Shown one piece after another: positions 8,420 through 17,566 of a stretch of DNA of 64,000 nucleotides. The stretch's first letter is position 1, and each line of letters opens with the position of its first letter. Source of the DNA: Actinomycetota bacterium (GTDB lineage: Bacteria; Actinomycetota; Acidimicrobiia; Acidimicrobiales; RAAP-2); contig JAJPJD010000049.1 of assembly GCA_021324355.1 (NCBI GenBank), positions 124,001 to 188,000 of the forward strand. The letters run 5' to 3'. The notes below the pieces were generated by a model, which worked only from the letters and a program-made list of their open reading frames with translations, was not told where the DNA came from and did not search any database. Position numbers and translations under genes: made by a program.

Positions 8420-9091
8420 ATGGCTCGGCGCCGGATGTCGGCCGATCAACGCAAGGCCCAGTTGGCCGACAAGGCCAAGCAGGTCTTCTTGGAGGGCGGG
8501 TACCGAGGGACCACAACCAAGGATGTGGCGGCCGCCGCCGGGGTGAGCGAAGCGCTGGTGGTCAAGCACTTCGGCTCCAAAGAGGAGCTGTTCCGCCACT
8601 CGATGATCGAGCCGCTGCTGCAGATGCTGAGCGAGGCCGTGCGCCGGGAACCGCCGGTCGGCGCTGATGTCGCCCAGCGCTGGACCAGCCTGCACGACTT
8701 CTACCGCGCCTGGTCGGTGGTGGTGCGCGATGAGGGCCCGCTCCTATGGGCCGTGCTCCGTGAGGCCCAGGAGTTCCCCGACGCCATTGCCTCCATCGCG
8801 GAGCTGTTCCGGAGTCACATCGTGCAGGTGGCCGAGAAGATCGCTCGCTCGCTCGAGCGGGAGAACTTCAGAGAGTTCGACGTGGAAGTGGCGACCTATA
8901 TGGGCTTGGCCGGCGCCACCATTGCCGGGCTCATGCGTGGTGACCCCGAGCCATTCCTCGATGAGGTTGTCGACCTGATCTTCCTGGGGATCTTGACCCC
9001 GGCCGGCCGCCGGGAGCTCGCCGAGGCCGGGGGGCGTCTCGGGCGTGCCGGCGGGTCGCGGCTGCCATCGTCAGCCGATCGAGAGGACTGA
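8420..9091 (+). CDS. TetR-family repressor of the oxidation/uptake cluster
   Basis: A 223-residue regulator with an N-terminal helix-turn-helix (DVAAAAGVSEALVVKHFGSK, about residues 33-52) and an all-helical ligand-binding domain ending in a short polar tail. It sits 58 bp after the P450 and 4 bp before the esterase gene, within the operon. The two matching inverted repeats at 7102 and 12524 are good candidates for its operators, so it may coordinate degradation and import. The inducer is presumably a substrate or an intermediate. GTG 8408 is an alternative start four codons upstream. Confidence 0.9.
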   Translation: MARRRMSADQRKAQLADKAKQVFLEGGYRGTTTKDVAAAAGVSEALVVKHFGSKEELFRHSMIEPLLQMLSEAVRREPPVGADVAQRWTSLHDFYRAWSVVVRDEGPLLWAVLREAQEFPDAIASIAELFRSHIVQVAEKIARSLERENFREFDVEVATYMGLAGATIAGLMRGDPEPFLDEVVDLIFLGILTPAGRRELAEAGGRLGRAGGSRLPSSADRED

Positions 9092-9095
9092 TGCA

Positions 9096-10583
9096 GTGAA
9101 CGTCACGGCAGACATCGAACAGGGCCGGGTCTCGGGTGTGAGGGAACGGGGTGTGAGCCGCTTCCTCGGCCTCCCGTATGCCGCCGCCCCGTTCGGGGAC
9201 CGTCGCCTGCGGCCGCCGGAGCCGCCACCGCGCTGGCCGGGCGTCCGAGACGCCAGCTGGTTCGGGCCGACGGTTCCCAAGAGTCCGTATCCGTGGCCGT
9301 TTGACCAGCTGTTCGAGGAGCCGGAGATCGCGGGGGAAGACTGCCTCAACCTGAACATCTGGACCCCCGAGCCATCGGCGAGCCTTCCGGTGTTCGTCTG
9401 GGTCCACGGGGGTGCCTTCGTGAACGGCTCGGGAGCGGTCCCCCAGTACGACGGGACGGCGTTCGCCCGAGACGGCGTGGTGACCGTGACCATCAACTAC
9501 CGGCTCGGCGCCGACGGGTTCCTCGACACCGGTGACGAGCACCCCAACATCGGCATCCTCGACCAGCTCGCGGCGCTTCGCTGGGTCAAGGAGAACATCG
9601 CGGCCTTTGGCGGTGACCCGGATCGGGTCACCGTGGGGGGAGAGTCGGCTGGGGCGATGAGCGTCGCCACCCTCATCGCCTGTCCGGCCGCCACGGGGCT
9701 GTTCGGGCGAGCCATCCTGGAGAGCGGCGCCGGGCACCACGCACTGACCAGGCCGACCGCGCAGCGGGTGGCAGCCGAGCTGGCCTCCCGGCTCGGCGTG
9801 CCGGCCACCCGCCCGGGGATCGCCTCGGCGCCGCTCTCCGCACTGCTGGCGACCCAAGCCGCCTTGTCGGCCGAGATTCAGCAGGCCCCCGATCCCGGCC
9901 GCTGGGCCGAGCTGGCCGCCAATCGGATGCCCTTCGAGCCGGTGGTCGACGGTTCGACCGTCCCGGCGTTGCCCATCGAGGGGGTTCGCAGCGGCGCCGG
10001 GGCCGAGGTCCCGGTGCTCATCGGGACCAACCGTGACGAGAACCTGCTCTTCTTGGCCCCGAGCGGCGCTCTGGACGTGGTGGACGCTGCGATGCTCCGA
10101 GCGACAGTCGCCGGCTACGGCTTCGCCGATCCGGAATCGGTGGTGGCTGCCTATGCCGAGGCCGATCGGTCGTGGTCGCCGGGAGGAGTGCTGGCGGCGG
10201 TGACCACGGACTGGATGTTCCGAATCCCGGCTATCCGCTTCGCCGAGGCCCGGCATGCCGCGCCGGCCAGCACGCACGTGTACGAGTTCTGCTGGCCCTC
10301 GCCGGTCCGTGGCGGGACCCTCGGGGCGTGCCATTTCCTCGAGATCCCGTTCGTGTTCGACACCCTGGCCACCCCGGGCGCAGAGCTGTTCACCGGACCA
10401 GACGCGCCGCAGGAGCTAGCCGACGAGGTGCACGGGAGCTGGGTCCGGTTCATCAGCGGTGATGACCTGGGCTGGCAGCCGTACACGCCGGCCAGCAGAA
10501 CCGTCCGCATCTTTGGCGGTCAAGAACCGATCGAGGAGGACCCGGGCCGAGCTCGGCGCGAGCTGTGGGAGGGCCTCCGCTAG
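9096..10583 (+). CDS. Type-B carboxylesterase
   Basis: A 495-residue alpha/beta-hydrolase of the carboxylesterase type-B family. It has the early motif FLGLPYAAAPFGDRRL, the oxyanion-hole segment VWVHGGAFVNGSG, and the nucleophile elbow GGESAGAMS with Ser184. The EDCLNLNIW block is diagnostic of the family. The GTG at 9096 is preceded by GAGAGGA, and the stop of the TetR gene is only 4 bp before. In front of a BVMO it is the natural candidate to hydrolyse the ester or lactone product. A second member of the family lies at 60589. Confidence 0.9.
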   Translation: MNVTADIEQGRVSGVRERGVSRFLGLPYAAAPFGDRRLRPPEPPPRWPGVRDASWFGPTVPKSPYPWPFDQLFEEPEIAGEDCLNLNIWTPEPSASLPVFVWVHGGAFVNGSGAVPQYDGTAFARDGVVTVTINYRLGADGFLDTGDEHPNIGILDQLAALRWVKENIAAFGGDPDRVTVGGESAGAMSVATLIACPAATGLFGRAILESGAGHHALTRPTAQRVAAELASRLGVPATRPGIASAPLSALLATQAALSAEIQQAPDPGRWAELAANRMPFEPVVDGSTVPALPIEGVRSGAGAEVPVLIGTNRDENLLFLAPSGALDVVDAAMLRATVAGYGFADPESVVAAYAEADRSWSPGGVLAAVTTDWMFRIPAIRFAEARHAAPASTHVYEFCWPSPVRGGTLGACHFLEIPFVFDTLATPGAELFTGPDAPQELADEVHGSWVRFISGDDLGWQPYTPASRTVRIFGGQEPIEEDPGRARRELWEGLR

Positions 10584-10655
10584 CTCGAGCCCGAGGACCC
10601 TGGATTGTTGAGCAGCATCGGCACGGTGCACCGAGAGAAAGGCGAGCACCCGATC

Positions 10656-12470
10656 ATGACCACCACGACCTTCGACAAGGAGGCCATCGTCAGGAAGTAC
10701 GCCTACGAGCGTGACAAGCGCTTGCGGCCTGACGGTCCGGACCAGTACGTCCGGCTGACCGGGCGGTTCGCCCACTATGCACAAGACCCCTACATGCCGA
10801 TCGTCGAGCGGGAGCCGGTCACCGACGACGTCACCTTCGCATTCATCGGCGGGGGGTTCGCTGGGCTCCTGGTCGGTGCCCGCCTGAAGCAGGCCGGCAT
10901 CGAGAGCGTCCGAATCATCGACAAGGCGGGTGACTTCGGCGGCACCTGGTACTGGAACCGGTACCCGGGTGCGATGTGCGACACCGCATCGCTGGTCTAC
11001 ATGCCGCTGCTCGAGGAGACCGACTACATGCCGACCGAGAAGTACGCCCACGGCCCGGAGATCCTCGATCACTGCCGTCGGATCGGCAAGCAGTTCGATC
11101 TCTACACCAACGCGCTATTCCATACCCAGGTCACCGACCTGTGGTGGGACGAGGAGCGCCGCCGGTGGCGGATCCGGACAAATCGTGGGGACGACTTCAC
11201 CGCTCGCTTCGTCGGCATGGGCACCGGGCCACTCCAGGTGCCCAAGCTGCCGGGGATCCCAGGGATCGAGGACTTCGCCGGCCACTCCTTCCACACCAGC
11301 CGTTGGGACTACGCGTACACCGGCGGCAGCCCCGAGGGTTCGCCCATGGATCGTCTGGCCGACAAGACGGTGGCGATCATCGGGACCGGCGCGACCGCCG
11401 TCCAGTGCGTCCCGGAGCTGGCCAGGGCGTGCAAGGAGCTCTACGTGTTCCAGCGAACCCCGTCATCGGTGGACGTCCGGGGCAACCACCCGCTTGACCC
11501 CGCCTGGTTCGCCAAGGTCGCCTCGCCCGGCTGGCAGCAGCGGTGGCTGGACAACTTCACTGCCAACTGGGAAGCGCTGGCCGGAGTGGCTGTCGACGAG
11601 GAGCTCGACGACCTCGTCCAGGATGGCTGGACCGACCTGGCGCGCCGGCTGCGAGCCATCATGCGGAGCATCCCTCCACAAGAGCGCTCGGTGGAGCGCA
11701 TGATGGAGGCGTTCGAGGACGCCGACATCGCCAAGATGGAGGAGATTCGATCCCGGGTCGGCGAGATCGTCTCCGATCCGCGGACGGCCGAGAGCCTCAA
11801 GCCGTGGTATCGCCAGCTCTGCAAGCGGCCGTGCTTCCACGACGAGTACCTCCAGGCCTTCAACTTCCCCAACGTCCACCTCATCGACACCGACGGCAAG
11901 GGCGTCGAGCGGATCACCGAACGGGGCGTCGTCGCCGCCGGGACCCTCTACGAGGTGGACTGCATCATCTACGCATCAGGGTTCTTCGTGGAGTTCGGGA
12001 CCGGCCTTCCCGAGCGGGCGGGGTACGACCCCAGAGGCCGGGGCGGGACTCCGCTGTCTGCGCACTGGGCCGACGGGATGCGGACCCTCCACGGCATCTA
12101 CGTCCATGGCTTCCCGAACCTCTTCCTCGTCCAGCTCGGCCAGGGCGCGGCGCTCGCCTCGAACGTCCCCCACAACTACGTGGAGAGCTCCAAGACGATC
12201 GCCCATGTCGTACGTCACGCGCTCACCGGCGGTTTCGACGTCGTCGAGGCGACTGCCCAGGCCGAGGAGGCCTGGGTCGACCTGTTGGTCACGCACGGCC
12301 GAGCGTTCGGTTCCGAGGACTGCACGCCCGGCTACTACAACAACGAGGGCCGACCGGCCGGGCCGAAGGAGCGACGGAACTTCGGCTATCCGTTCGGCGC
12401 AATGGCCTTCTTCCGGCTGATGGAGGACTGGCGGCGCTCGGGCAGCTTCGACGGCCTGCAGTTCGGGTGA
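10656..12470 (+). CDS. Baeyer-Villiger monooxygenase (class B flavoprotein)
   Basis: A 604-residue FAD/NADPH enzyme that inserts oxygen next to a carbonyl, turning ketones into esters or lactones. The FAD Rossmann motif FIGGGFAGLLVGARL starts near residue 63 and the NADPH motif AIIGTGATAVQ near residue 241. Between them lies the BVMO fingerprint FAGHSFHTSRWD (residues 207-218), which fits FxGxxxHxxxW[P/D]. The long N-terminal extension (about 60 residues) matches the larger BVMOs such as phenylacetone and cyclododecanone types. ATG 10656 is chosen because of the GAGAAAGGCGAG upstream. It is last gene of the first operon, immediately before the importer operon. Confidence 0.92.
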   Translation: MTTTTFDKEAIVRKYAYERDKRLRPDGPDQYVRLTGRFAHYAQDPYMPIVEREPVTDDVTFAFIGGGFAGLLVGARLKQAGIESVRIIDKAGDFGGTWYWNRYPGAMCDTASLVYMPLLEETDYMPTEKYAHGPEILDHCRRIGKQFDLYTNALFHTQVTDLWWDEERRRWRIRTNRGDDFTARFVGMGTGPLQVPKLPGIPGIEDFAGHSFHTSRWDYAYTGGSPEGSPMDRLADKTVAIIGTGATAVQCVPELARACKELYVFQRTPSSVDVRGNHPLDPAWFAKVASPGWQQRWLDNFTANWEALAGVAVDEELDDLVQDGWTDLARRLRAIMRSIPPQERSVERMMEAFEDADIAKMEEIRSRVGEIVSDPRTAESLKPWYRQLCKRPCFHDEYLQAFNFPNVHLIDTDGKGVERITERGVVAAGTLYEVDCIIYASGFFVEFGTGLPERAGYDPRGRGGTPLSAHWADGMRTLHGIYVHGFPNLFLVQLGQGAALASNVPHNYVESSKTIAHVVRHALTGGFDVVEATAQAEEAWVDLLVTHGRAFGSEDCTPGYYNNEGRPAGPKERRNFGYPFGAMAFFRLMEDWRRSGSFDGLQFG

Positions 12471-12523
12471 GCGCCGGGGCCTGAGCGCACCCGGCGGCCA
12501 GGCCCCGACCCTTGTCAAGAGAA

Positions 12524-12545
12524 AGTAAGTGTGTTATCACTTACT
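12524..12545. promoter_or_regulatory. TetR-type operator, copy 2 (importer operon)
   Basis: AGTAAGTG (12524-12531), spacer TGTTAT, CACTTACT (12538-12545): a perfect inverted repeat with 8-bp arms. It is the best-conserved partner of the element at 7102. A -35-like TTGTCA lies at 12512-12517, and a -10 such as TATCAC (12535-12540) would fall inside the repeat, consistent with repression. Confidence 0.7.
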
Positions 12546-12630
12546 AACTTCGGTGGTGACCCGGGTGCGCAGTTCGGTGGCAACCGGTGCCCATCGGCAC
12601 CAAGGCAGTCCGTGACCAATTGGGGGACCC

Positions 12631-13854
12631 ATGCATCGCACCACGGCGTCGCGTCTGGCGGCCGTCGGCGCCACACTGGCGCTCACGGCGACCGCCTGGA
12701 TGGCAGGGGCGAGCTCCGGCTCGGCCGGAGCGGCCAGCAAGGCCACCAGATCGAGCAGCATCGTGATCGGCGTGGCCAACAACGAGGGCCAGGGCATCTC
12801 GGTGCCCGAGTTCCGCTACGGGGCGCTGGCGGCGGTCAAGTACTTGAACGCGACCGGGGGTATTCACGGCCACCAGCTGAAGGTCGTCACCTGCATCGAT
12901 GACGGCTCGCCGGAGGGTTCGATCAACTGCGCGAACAAATTCGTCGCGGCTCATGCCGCCGTCTACTTCGCCGGGATCGACGACGGGGCGGACTCGGCCA
13001 TCCCCATCCTCAGCTCGGCAAACATCCCGTATGTGACCGAGTTTCCCTGGGGGAGCGTCCAGCGGACCAGTGCTGATTCGTTCGCGCTGGGCGGAGGCGA
13101 CACCGCATTCTTCATCGCCCCACTCCACGCCTTAAAGGAAGCCGGCGCGAGCAACGTCGCGCAGTTCTACTACGACATCCCGACCTCCCAGGCCCTGCTC
13201 CCGATCGTTCAGGCCATCGCGTCCGGGCTCGGCTTGAAGGTGATCCCGATCGCAGTCTCGGCGACCAACCCGGACTGGACGTCTGCCGTCGCGACCGCCC
13301 AGGCCGATGGCGCGAAGTCCATGTGGGGCATCCTCCAGGAGTCCGACTGCACCAACCTGGTCCGGGCAGCCCGTTCGGCTGGCTTCCATGGCCCGATCGC
13401 AGTCGGTTCGTGCTCGGCGTACATCAACGCGCTGGGGAACCAGGCGGCGGGCACGCTCACCGTGTGGCCCTACTACTTCCCTCAGCTGTACTCGGTGGCC
13501 CCAGCATCGATCAAACCGCAGATCAAGACCTACGAGAAGTACATGGACGCGTCCGGGTACAAGAAGGACCTGAACGGCTTCGCCACTGCCTCGTTCGCGT
13601 CGATGGTCGAGTTGGGCGAGGTGATGAAGGGGATCGACGGACCGGTGAGTGGCGCCAGCCTCCTGGCCGCGCTCAAGACCGCCGATGTCCCGGGCTTCAT
13701 GGGCCCCCAGGTCGACTGCGCCGCCCATGTCTTCGGTGCCACCGAGCCGGCCGGCTGCAATGCCAAGGTCCTCCTGCTCAAGGTGGTGGCGACCCGCACA
13801 GGACCGGTGCGCAAGCTCGAGCAGGCCGGGTACCTGAACACCGCGGCCGGCTGA
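12631..13854 (+). CDS. ABC importer substrate-binding protein (LivK/periplasmic-binding type I)
   Basis: A 407-residue exported binding protein. The signal peptide spans about residues 1-36 (hydrophobic AAVGATLALTATAWMAG, then small residues ending AGAASKA). No lipobox cysteine is present, so attachment to the membrane by lipid is not evident. The mature part starts with IVIGVANNEGQGISVPEF and has the two-lobed fold of the branched-chain amino acid receptor family, which also binds aromatic acids, amides and other organics. It is first gene of the importer operon behind operator copy 2. In this setting the ligand is more likely the compound attacked by the P450/BVMO than an amino acid. Confidence 0.88.
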   Translation: MHRTTASRLAAVGATLALTATAWMAGASSGSAGAASKATRSSSIVIGVANNEGQGISVPEFRYGALAAVKYLNATGGIHGHQLKVVTCIDDGSPEGSINCANKFVAAHAAVYFAGIDDGADSAIPILSSANIPYVTEFPWGSVQRTSADSFALGGGDTAFFIAPLHALKEAGASNVAQFYYDIPTSQALLPIVQAIASGLGLKVIPIAVSATNPDWTSAVATAQADGAKSMWGILQESDCTNLVRAARSAGFHGPIAVGSCSAYINALGNQAAGTLTVWPYYFPQLYSVAPASIKPQIKTYEKYMDASGYKKDLNGFATASFASMVELGEVMKGIDGPVSGASLLAALKTADVPGFMGPQVDCAAHVFGATEPAGCNAKVLLLKVVATRTGPVRKLEQAGYLNTAAG

Positions 13855-13890
13855 GGCGGGGCACCGACCAGAGCCGCGCCGGGGCCAGCG

Positions 13891-16758
13891 GTGAAAGACG
13901 GCCTGATCTTCCTCCTCACCGGCTTTGGCGGGGGATCGATCTTCGCCGCCTTGGCCCTCGGCCTGGTCCTGATCTATAAGGCCACCGGGGTCATCAACTT
14001 CGCCGCCGGGGCGATGGGTGCATGGTGCGCCTACGTCTACAACGACTTGCACACGGCCGGGACTCTGGCCTTTCCGGTGATCGGCCTGCCCGGGTCGGCG
14101 CACCTGTTCGGGTCGGGCCTAGGCGTCGTCCCGTCGTTGGTGGTCGCCGCCCTCTACGGCGGGCTGCTCGGGGCCGCGACCTACCTGCTCGTGTTCCGCC
14201 CCATCCGGACCGCCCCGGTCTTGGCAAAGGTGGTCGCCTCGGTCGGGGTCATGCTGGCCGTTCAGGCCCTGATCGTCGAGCGGTTCGGTGACACCCCGGT
14301 GGTTGTCGACCCGATCTTGCCGGCGTCGACCGTCCGGATCGGCAACCTCGGGATCCCTGAGCAAGTGTTCTGGCTGGCCGGGATCGTCCTGGTGGTCACC
14401 GTCGGCTTGACCGTCTGGTTCCGCGTCTCGCGGACCGGACTGGCCATGCGGGCCGCGTCGACGAGCGAATTCAGCGCCTCACTGGCCGGGTTCTCGCCCA
14501 ACCGCCTCGGTGCCATCGCCTGGACCGGCGCGTCGTGCCTGGTCGGCTTCCTCGTGGTGTTGGCCACCCCGATCGCCGGCCTGAATGACACCAGCTACAC
14601 CTTGTACGTCGTCCCGGCGCTGGCCTGCGCCCTGGTCGGCCGGCTCACCTCCATCGGGCCGGCGGTGCTCGCGGGCCTTGGCCTCGGGATGGTCGATGCC
14701 GAGATCACCTTCTTGTCCTCCAAGCCTTGGTGGCCGTCGTGGGCCAACACCAGCGTCTCGGACGCGATCCCCTTCGTGGTGATCGTGGTCACCCTGTTCC
14801 TCCTGGGCAAGTCGCTGCCGTCGCGCGACGACGCACCAAGGAGCCGATTGCCGCGGGTGCCCCGGCCGAGGGTGCGCCCGGTCGTGGTTGTGGCGCTCAT
14901 GGCCGTCGGGGTGGGGATCCTGGCCGGCACCGGGGGAACGATCCGCTTCGGCTTCATCGTCACCTTGTCGATGGTGGTGGTGTCTCTGTCGATCGTCGTG
15001 TTGACCGGGCTGCTCGGCCAGGTCTCGCTGGCCCAGGCGGCGTTCGCCGGCATCGGGGGCTTCGCACTGTCCAAGTTCAGTATCGAGCTCGGGATCGGGT
15101 TTCCGTGGGCCCCCCTGCTGGCGGCGGTGGTGGCCGCGGTGGTGGGGGTGATCGCCGGCCTCCCTGCCCTGCGGATCCGGGGCATCCAGTTGGCGGTGGT
15201 GACCGTTGCCATGGCGTTCGCCTTCGAGCAGGTGCTCTTCTCGAATCCCTCGTTCAACGGTTCGAGCGGCAACCCGGTGGCCGAGCCGAGGCTCTTCGGA
15301 TGGGATCTGTCGATCAGGGCAGGCTCGGACATCGCCCGCCTGCCGTTCGGCATCCTGTGCCTCGTCGTGGTCTGCCTGGCCAGCCTGGCTGTCACCAACC
15401 TCATGCGCAGCAGCACCGGCCGACGCTTTCTGGCGGTTCGCTCCAACGAGCGTGCCAGCGCCGCGGTGGGCATCGGCGTGACCGCGACCAAGCTGATCGG
15501 GTTCGGCCTCTCAGCCTTCCTCGCCGGTCTTGGAGGCACGCTGATCACCTACAGCTACGGGTCGGTCTCGGTCGAGTCCTTCACCACGCTGGTCGGCATC
15601 TCGTGGCTGGTGTTCGCCTACCTGGGTGGTATCACCAGCGTGGGCGGAGCTGTCAGCTCGGCGACCTTCGTCACCTTGGGCATCGCGTTCGTCATCGTGA
15701 ACAAGTTCGTTGCCGCGTCCAACGAGGCCTACCTCCTGGTCTCGGCGGTGGGGCTCGTCGTGTCGGTGATCTTCAACCCCGAGGGGCTGGCCGGTCGGTG
15801 GCGGGCCCTCGTGGCCAGGACGCCACTCGGGCGGCGGGGAACGGTCCGTCGGCGCGCTGCCGTGACCGAGCCGGAGGGTCCGCCCGACGGCCCCTGGGCC
15901 CCTCCTGACCCAGCCGAGCTCCAACCACTCATCCGGGAGGCCCGGCTGGCGATCTCCGGCCTGACCGTCCGATATGGCGGGCTGGTCGCCCTGGACGGCC
16001 TCAGCCTCGTCGTTGGCTCGGGCCAGGTGGTGGGCCTGATCGGTGCCAACGGTGCCGGCAAGACCACCGCGATCGACGCGATCAGCGGCTTCGCCCCCTA
16101 CCGAGGCACCGTCGAGCTCTGCGGGGTGTCGCTCGACGGCGATGGGCCGCACCTGCGGGCCCGGGCCGGGGTGGCCCGTACCTGGCAGTCCTCGGAGCTG
16201 TTCGACGACCTGACCGTGCTCGAGAACATGCAGGTGGCCAGCGAGAGCGGCTCGGTCGCGGCGGCGCTGCGCGACTGCGTGTGGCCACGGCGCGCCGGGA
16301 GCGAGCAGGCCAAGGGCTGGCTGGAATGGTTCGGCCTGGAGGAGACCGCCGACCGCTCCCCGGAGGAGCTGAGCTTGGGCCAGCGCAAGCTGGTGAGCCT
16401 GGCCCGAGCCCTCGCTCGGGGCCCCAGGATCGTCCTGGCCGACGAACCGGCGGCCGGGCTCTCGACCGCCGAGACCGCGGTCCTCGGGCGGGCATTACGG
16501 CGGCTGGTCGCCACCCACGACATCGGGGTGCTGCTCGTCGACCACGATGTCGGCCTGGTCACCGAGATCTGCGACTACGTCTACGTCCTCAGCTTCGGAA
16601 CCCTGATCGCCGAAGGGACGCCGGCCGAGGTCCGCGCCGACCCCTCCGTGATCGCGTCCTACCTCGGGGCGGAGTTCCAGGCTGTCGACCAGCTGGGCCC
16701 ACCCGGCGCCGGTCCCGGCGGGCCCAGCGCGCTCGCTCCGACCACGAGTGGGGACTGA
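13891..16758 (+). CDS. Fused Liv-type ABC permease-permease-ATPase (LivH-LivM-LivG)
   Basis: A 955-residue inner-membrane protein combining three usually separate subunits. Residues 1-300 form a LivH-like permease, about 320-640 a LivM-like permease (LVLTG-type core SIVVLTGLLGQVSLAQAAFA), and about 685-930 an ATPase. The ATPase has Walker A GANGAGKTT (about 714-722), signature LSLGQ (about 827), Walker B IVLADEP and the switch HDVG. A charged, proline-rich linker (about 650-685) joins permease and ATPase. The GTG start is 36 bp after the binding-protein stop. Permease/ATPase fusions of this family occur in actinobacteria, but a complete H-M-G chain is less usual. The partner LivF follows at once. 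Confidence 0.9.
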   Translation: MKDGLIFLLTGFGGGSIFAALALGLVLIYKATGVINFAAGAMGAWCAYVYNDLHTAGTLAFPVIGLPGSAHLFGSGLGVVPSLVVAALYGGLLGAATYLLVFRPIRTAPVLAKVVASVGVMLAVQALIVERFGDTPVVVDPILPASTVRIGNLGIPEQVFWLAGIVLVVTVGLTVWFRVSRTGLAMRAASTSEFSASLAGFSPNRLGAIAWTGASCLVGFLVVLATPIAGLNDTSYTLYVVPALACALVGRLTSIGPAVLAGLGLGMVDAEITFLSSKPWWPSWANTSVSDAIPFVVIVVTLFLLGKSLPSRDDAPRSRLPRVPRPRVRPVVVVALMAVGVGILAGTGGTIRFGFIVTLSMVVVSLSIVVLTGLLGQVSLAQAAFAGIGGFALSKFSIELGIGFPWAPLLAAVVAAVVGVIAGLPALRIRGIQLAVVTVAMAFAFEQVLFSNPSFNGSSGNPVAEPRLFGWDLSIRAGSDIARLPFGILCLVVVCLASLAVTNLMRSSTGRRFLAVRSNERASAAVGIGVTATKLIGFGLSAFLAGLGGTLITYSYGSVSVESFTTLVGISWLVFAYLGGITSVGGAVSSATFVTLGIAFVIVNKFVAASNEAYLLVSAVGLVVSVIFNPEGLAGRWRALVARTPLGRRGTVRRRAAVTEPEGPPDGPWAPPDPAELQPLIREARLAISGLTVRYGGLVALDGLSLVVGSGQVVGLIGANGAGKTTAIDAISGFAPYRGTVELCGVSLDGDGPHLRARAGVARTWQSSELFDDLTVLENMQVASESGSVAAALRDCVWPRRAGSEQAKGWLEWFGLEETADRSPEELSLGQRKLVSLARALARGPRIVLADEPAAGLSTAETAVLGRALRRLVATHDIGVLLVDHDVGLVTEICDYVYVLSFGTLIAEGTPAEVRADPSVIASYLGAEFQAVDQLGPPGAGPGGPSALAPTTSGD

Positions 16759-16762
16759 GCAG

Positions 16763-17488
16763 GTGGGACCGAGACCGGCCATCGAGGTCGAGGACCTGAC
16801 CGCCGGCTACCACGGGATGGCCGTGCTCCGCGGCCTGTCGATCACGGCCCATTTCGGCGCGGTGACCGCGCTGCTCGGCGCGAACGGCGCCGGCAAGACG
16901 ACCCCGCTGCTCACGATCGCCGGGTTCGTTCGGCCGATGGCGGGCCGGGTCCTGGTGATGGGCCAGCCGATCGAGCGCCGGGCCCCCCACGAGCTCGTCC
17001 GCATGGGCCTGAGCCTGGTCCCAGAGGGCCGCGGGCTGGTGTACGAGCTGACGGTCAGCGAGAACCTCCGCCTCCACACCCGGCGCGGCGCAAAGCCGCT
17101 CGTGGGCGACGTGCTTGACCTGTTCCCGGCACTACGCCAGCTCGCCTCGCGCCGGGCCGGCCTTTTGTCGGGAGGTGAGCAGCAGATGCTGGCGTTGGCC
17201 TGTGCGATCGTCTCAGGCGGCCGGGTGCTCCTGATCGACGAGATGAGCCACGGGCTGGCGCCGGTCGTGGTGGAGCGGCTCCTCCCGACCGTGCGAGCCG
17301 TAGCCCAGGAGCGAGATTTGGCGGTGGTCCTGGTGGAGCAGCAGGTGGACGCCGCGCTGCGGGTCGCCGACTTCGTGTACGTGCTCAACCGGGGCCAGGT
17401 CGCGCTGGCCGGCACTGCCCAGGAGATCGGGGGTCGGACCGACGTGGTCGAGGCCAGCTATCTGGGGGTGACCGAGCCCGGCCGTTGA
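16763..17488 (+). CDS. Liv-type ABC importer ATPase (LivF)
   Basis: A 241-residue cytosolic ATPase that should pair with the ATPase domain of the fused permease. It shows Walker A GANGAGKTTP, Q-loop and LivF-type segment LVPEGRGLVYELTVSENL, signature LSGGEQQMLALA, Walker B VLLIDEMSHGLAP and a switch region (VEQQV) with Gln in place of the usual His, as is normal in LivF. The Walker A threonines are followed by Pro instead of the usual Thr or Leu. GTG 16763 is chosen (GGGGA eight bases upstream); GTG 16748 would overlap the preceding gene. Confidence 0.9.
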   Translation: MGPRPAIEVEDLTAGYHGMAVLRGLSITAHFGAVTALLGANGAGKTTPLLTIAGFVRPMAGRVLVMGQPIERRAPHELVRMGLSLVPEGRGLVYELTVSENLRLHTRRGAKPLVGDVLDLFPALRQLASRRAGLLSGGEQQMLALACAIVSGGRVLLIDEMSHGLAPVVVERLLPTVRAVAQERDLAVVLVEQQVDAALRVADFVYVLNRGQVALAGTAQEIGGRTDVVEASYLGVTEPGR

Positions 17489-17536
17489 GCGCCCCACCGG
17501 GCCGCAGGCTGGCGACCCGATGAGGCCCGTGGAAAA

Positions 17537-17552
17537 GCGAACATATGTTCGC
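17537..17552. promoter_or_regulatory. LexA (SOS) box
   Basis: GCGAACATATGTTCGC is a perfect 16-bp palindrome matching the actinobacterial/Bacillus-type SOS box CGAACnnnnGTTCG. It stands 14 bp ahead of the first gene of a mutagenesis cassette. A -10-like TACCCT at 17553-17558 follows it directly, so LexA would block RNA polymerase. Confidence 0.88.
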
Positions 17553-17566
17553 TACCCTCTCTGGGG

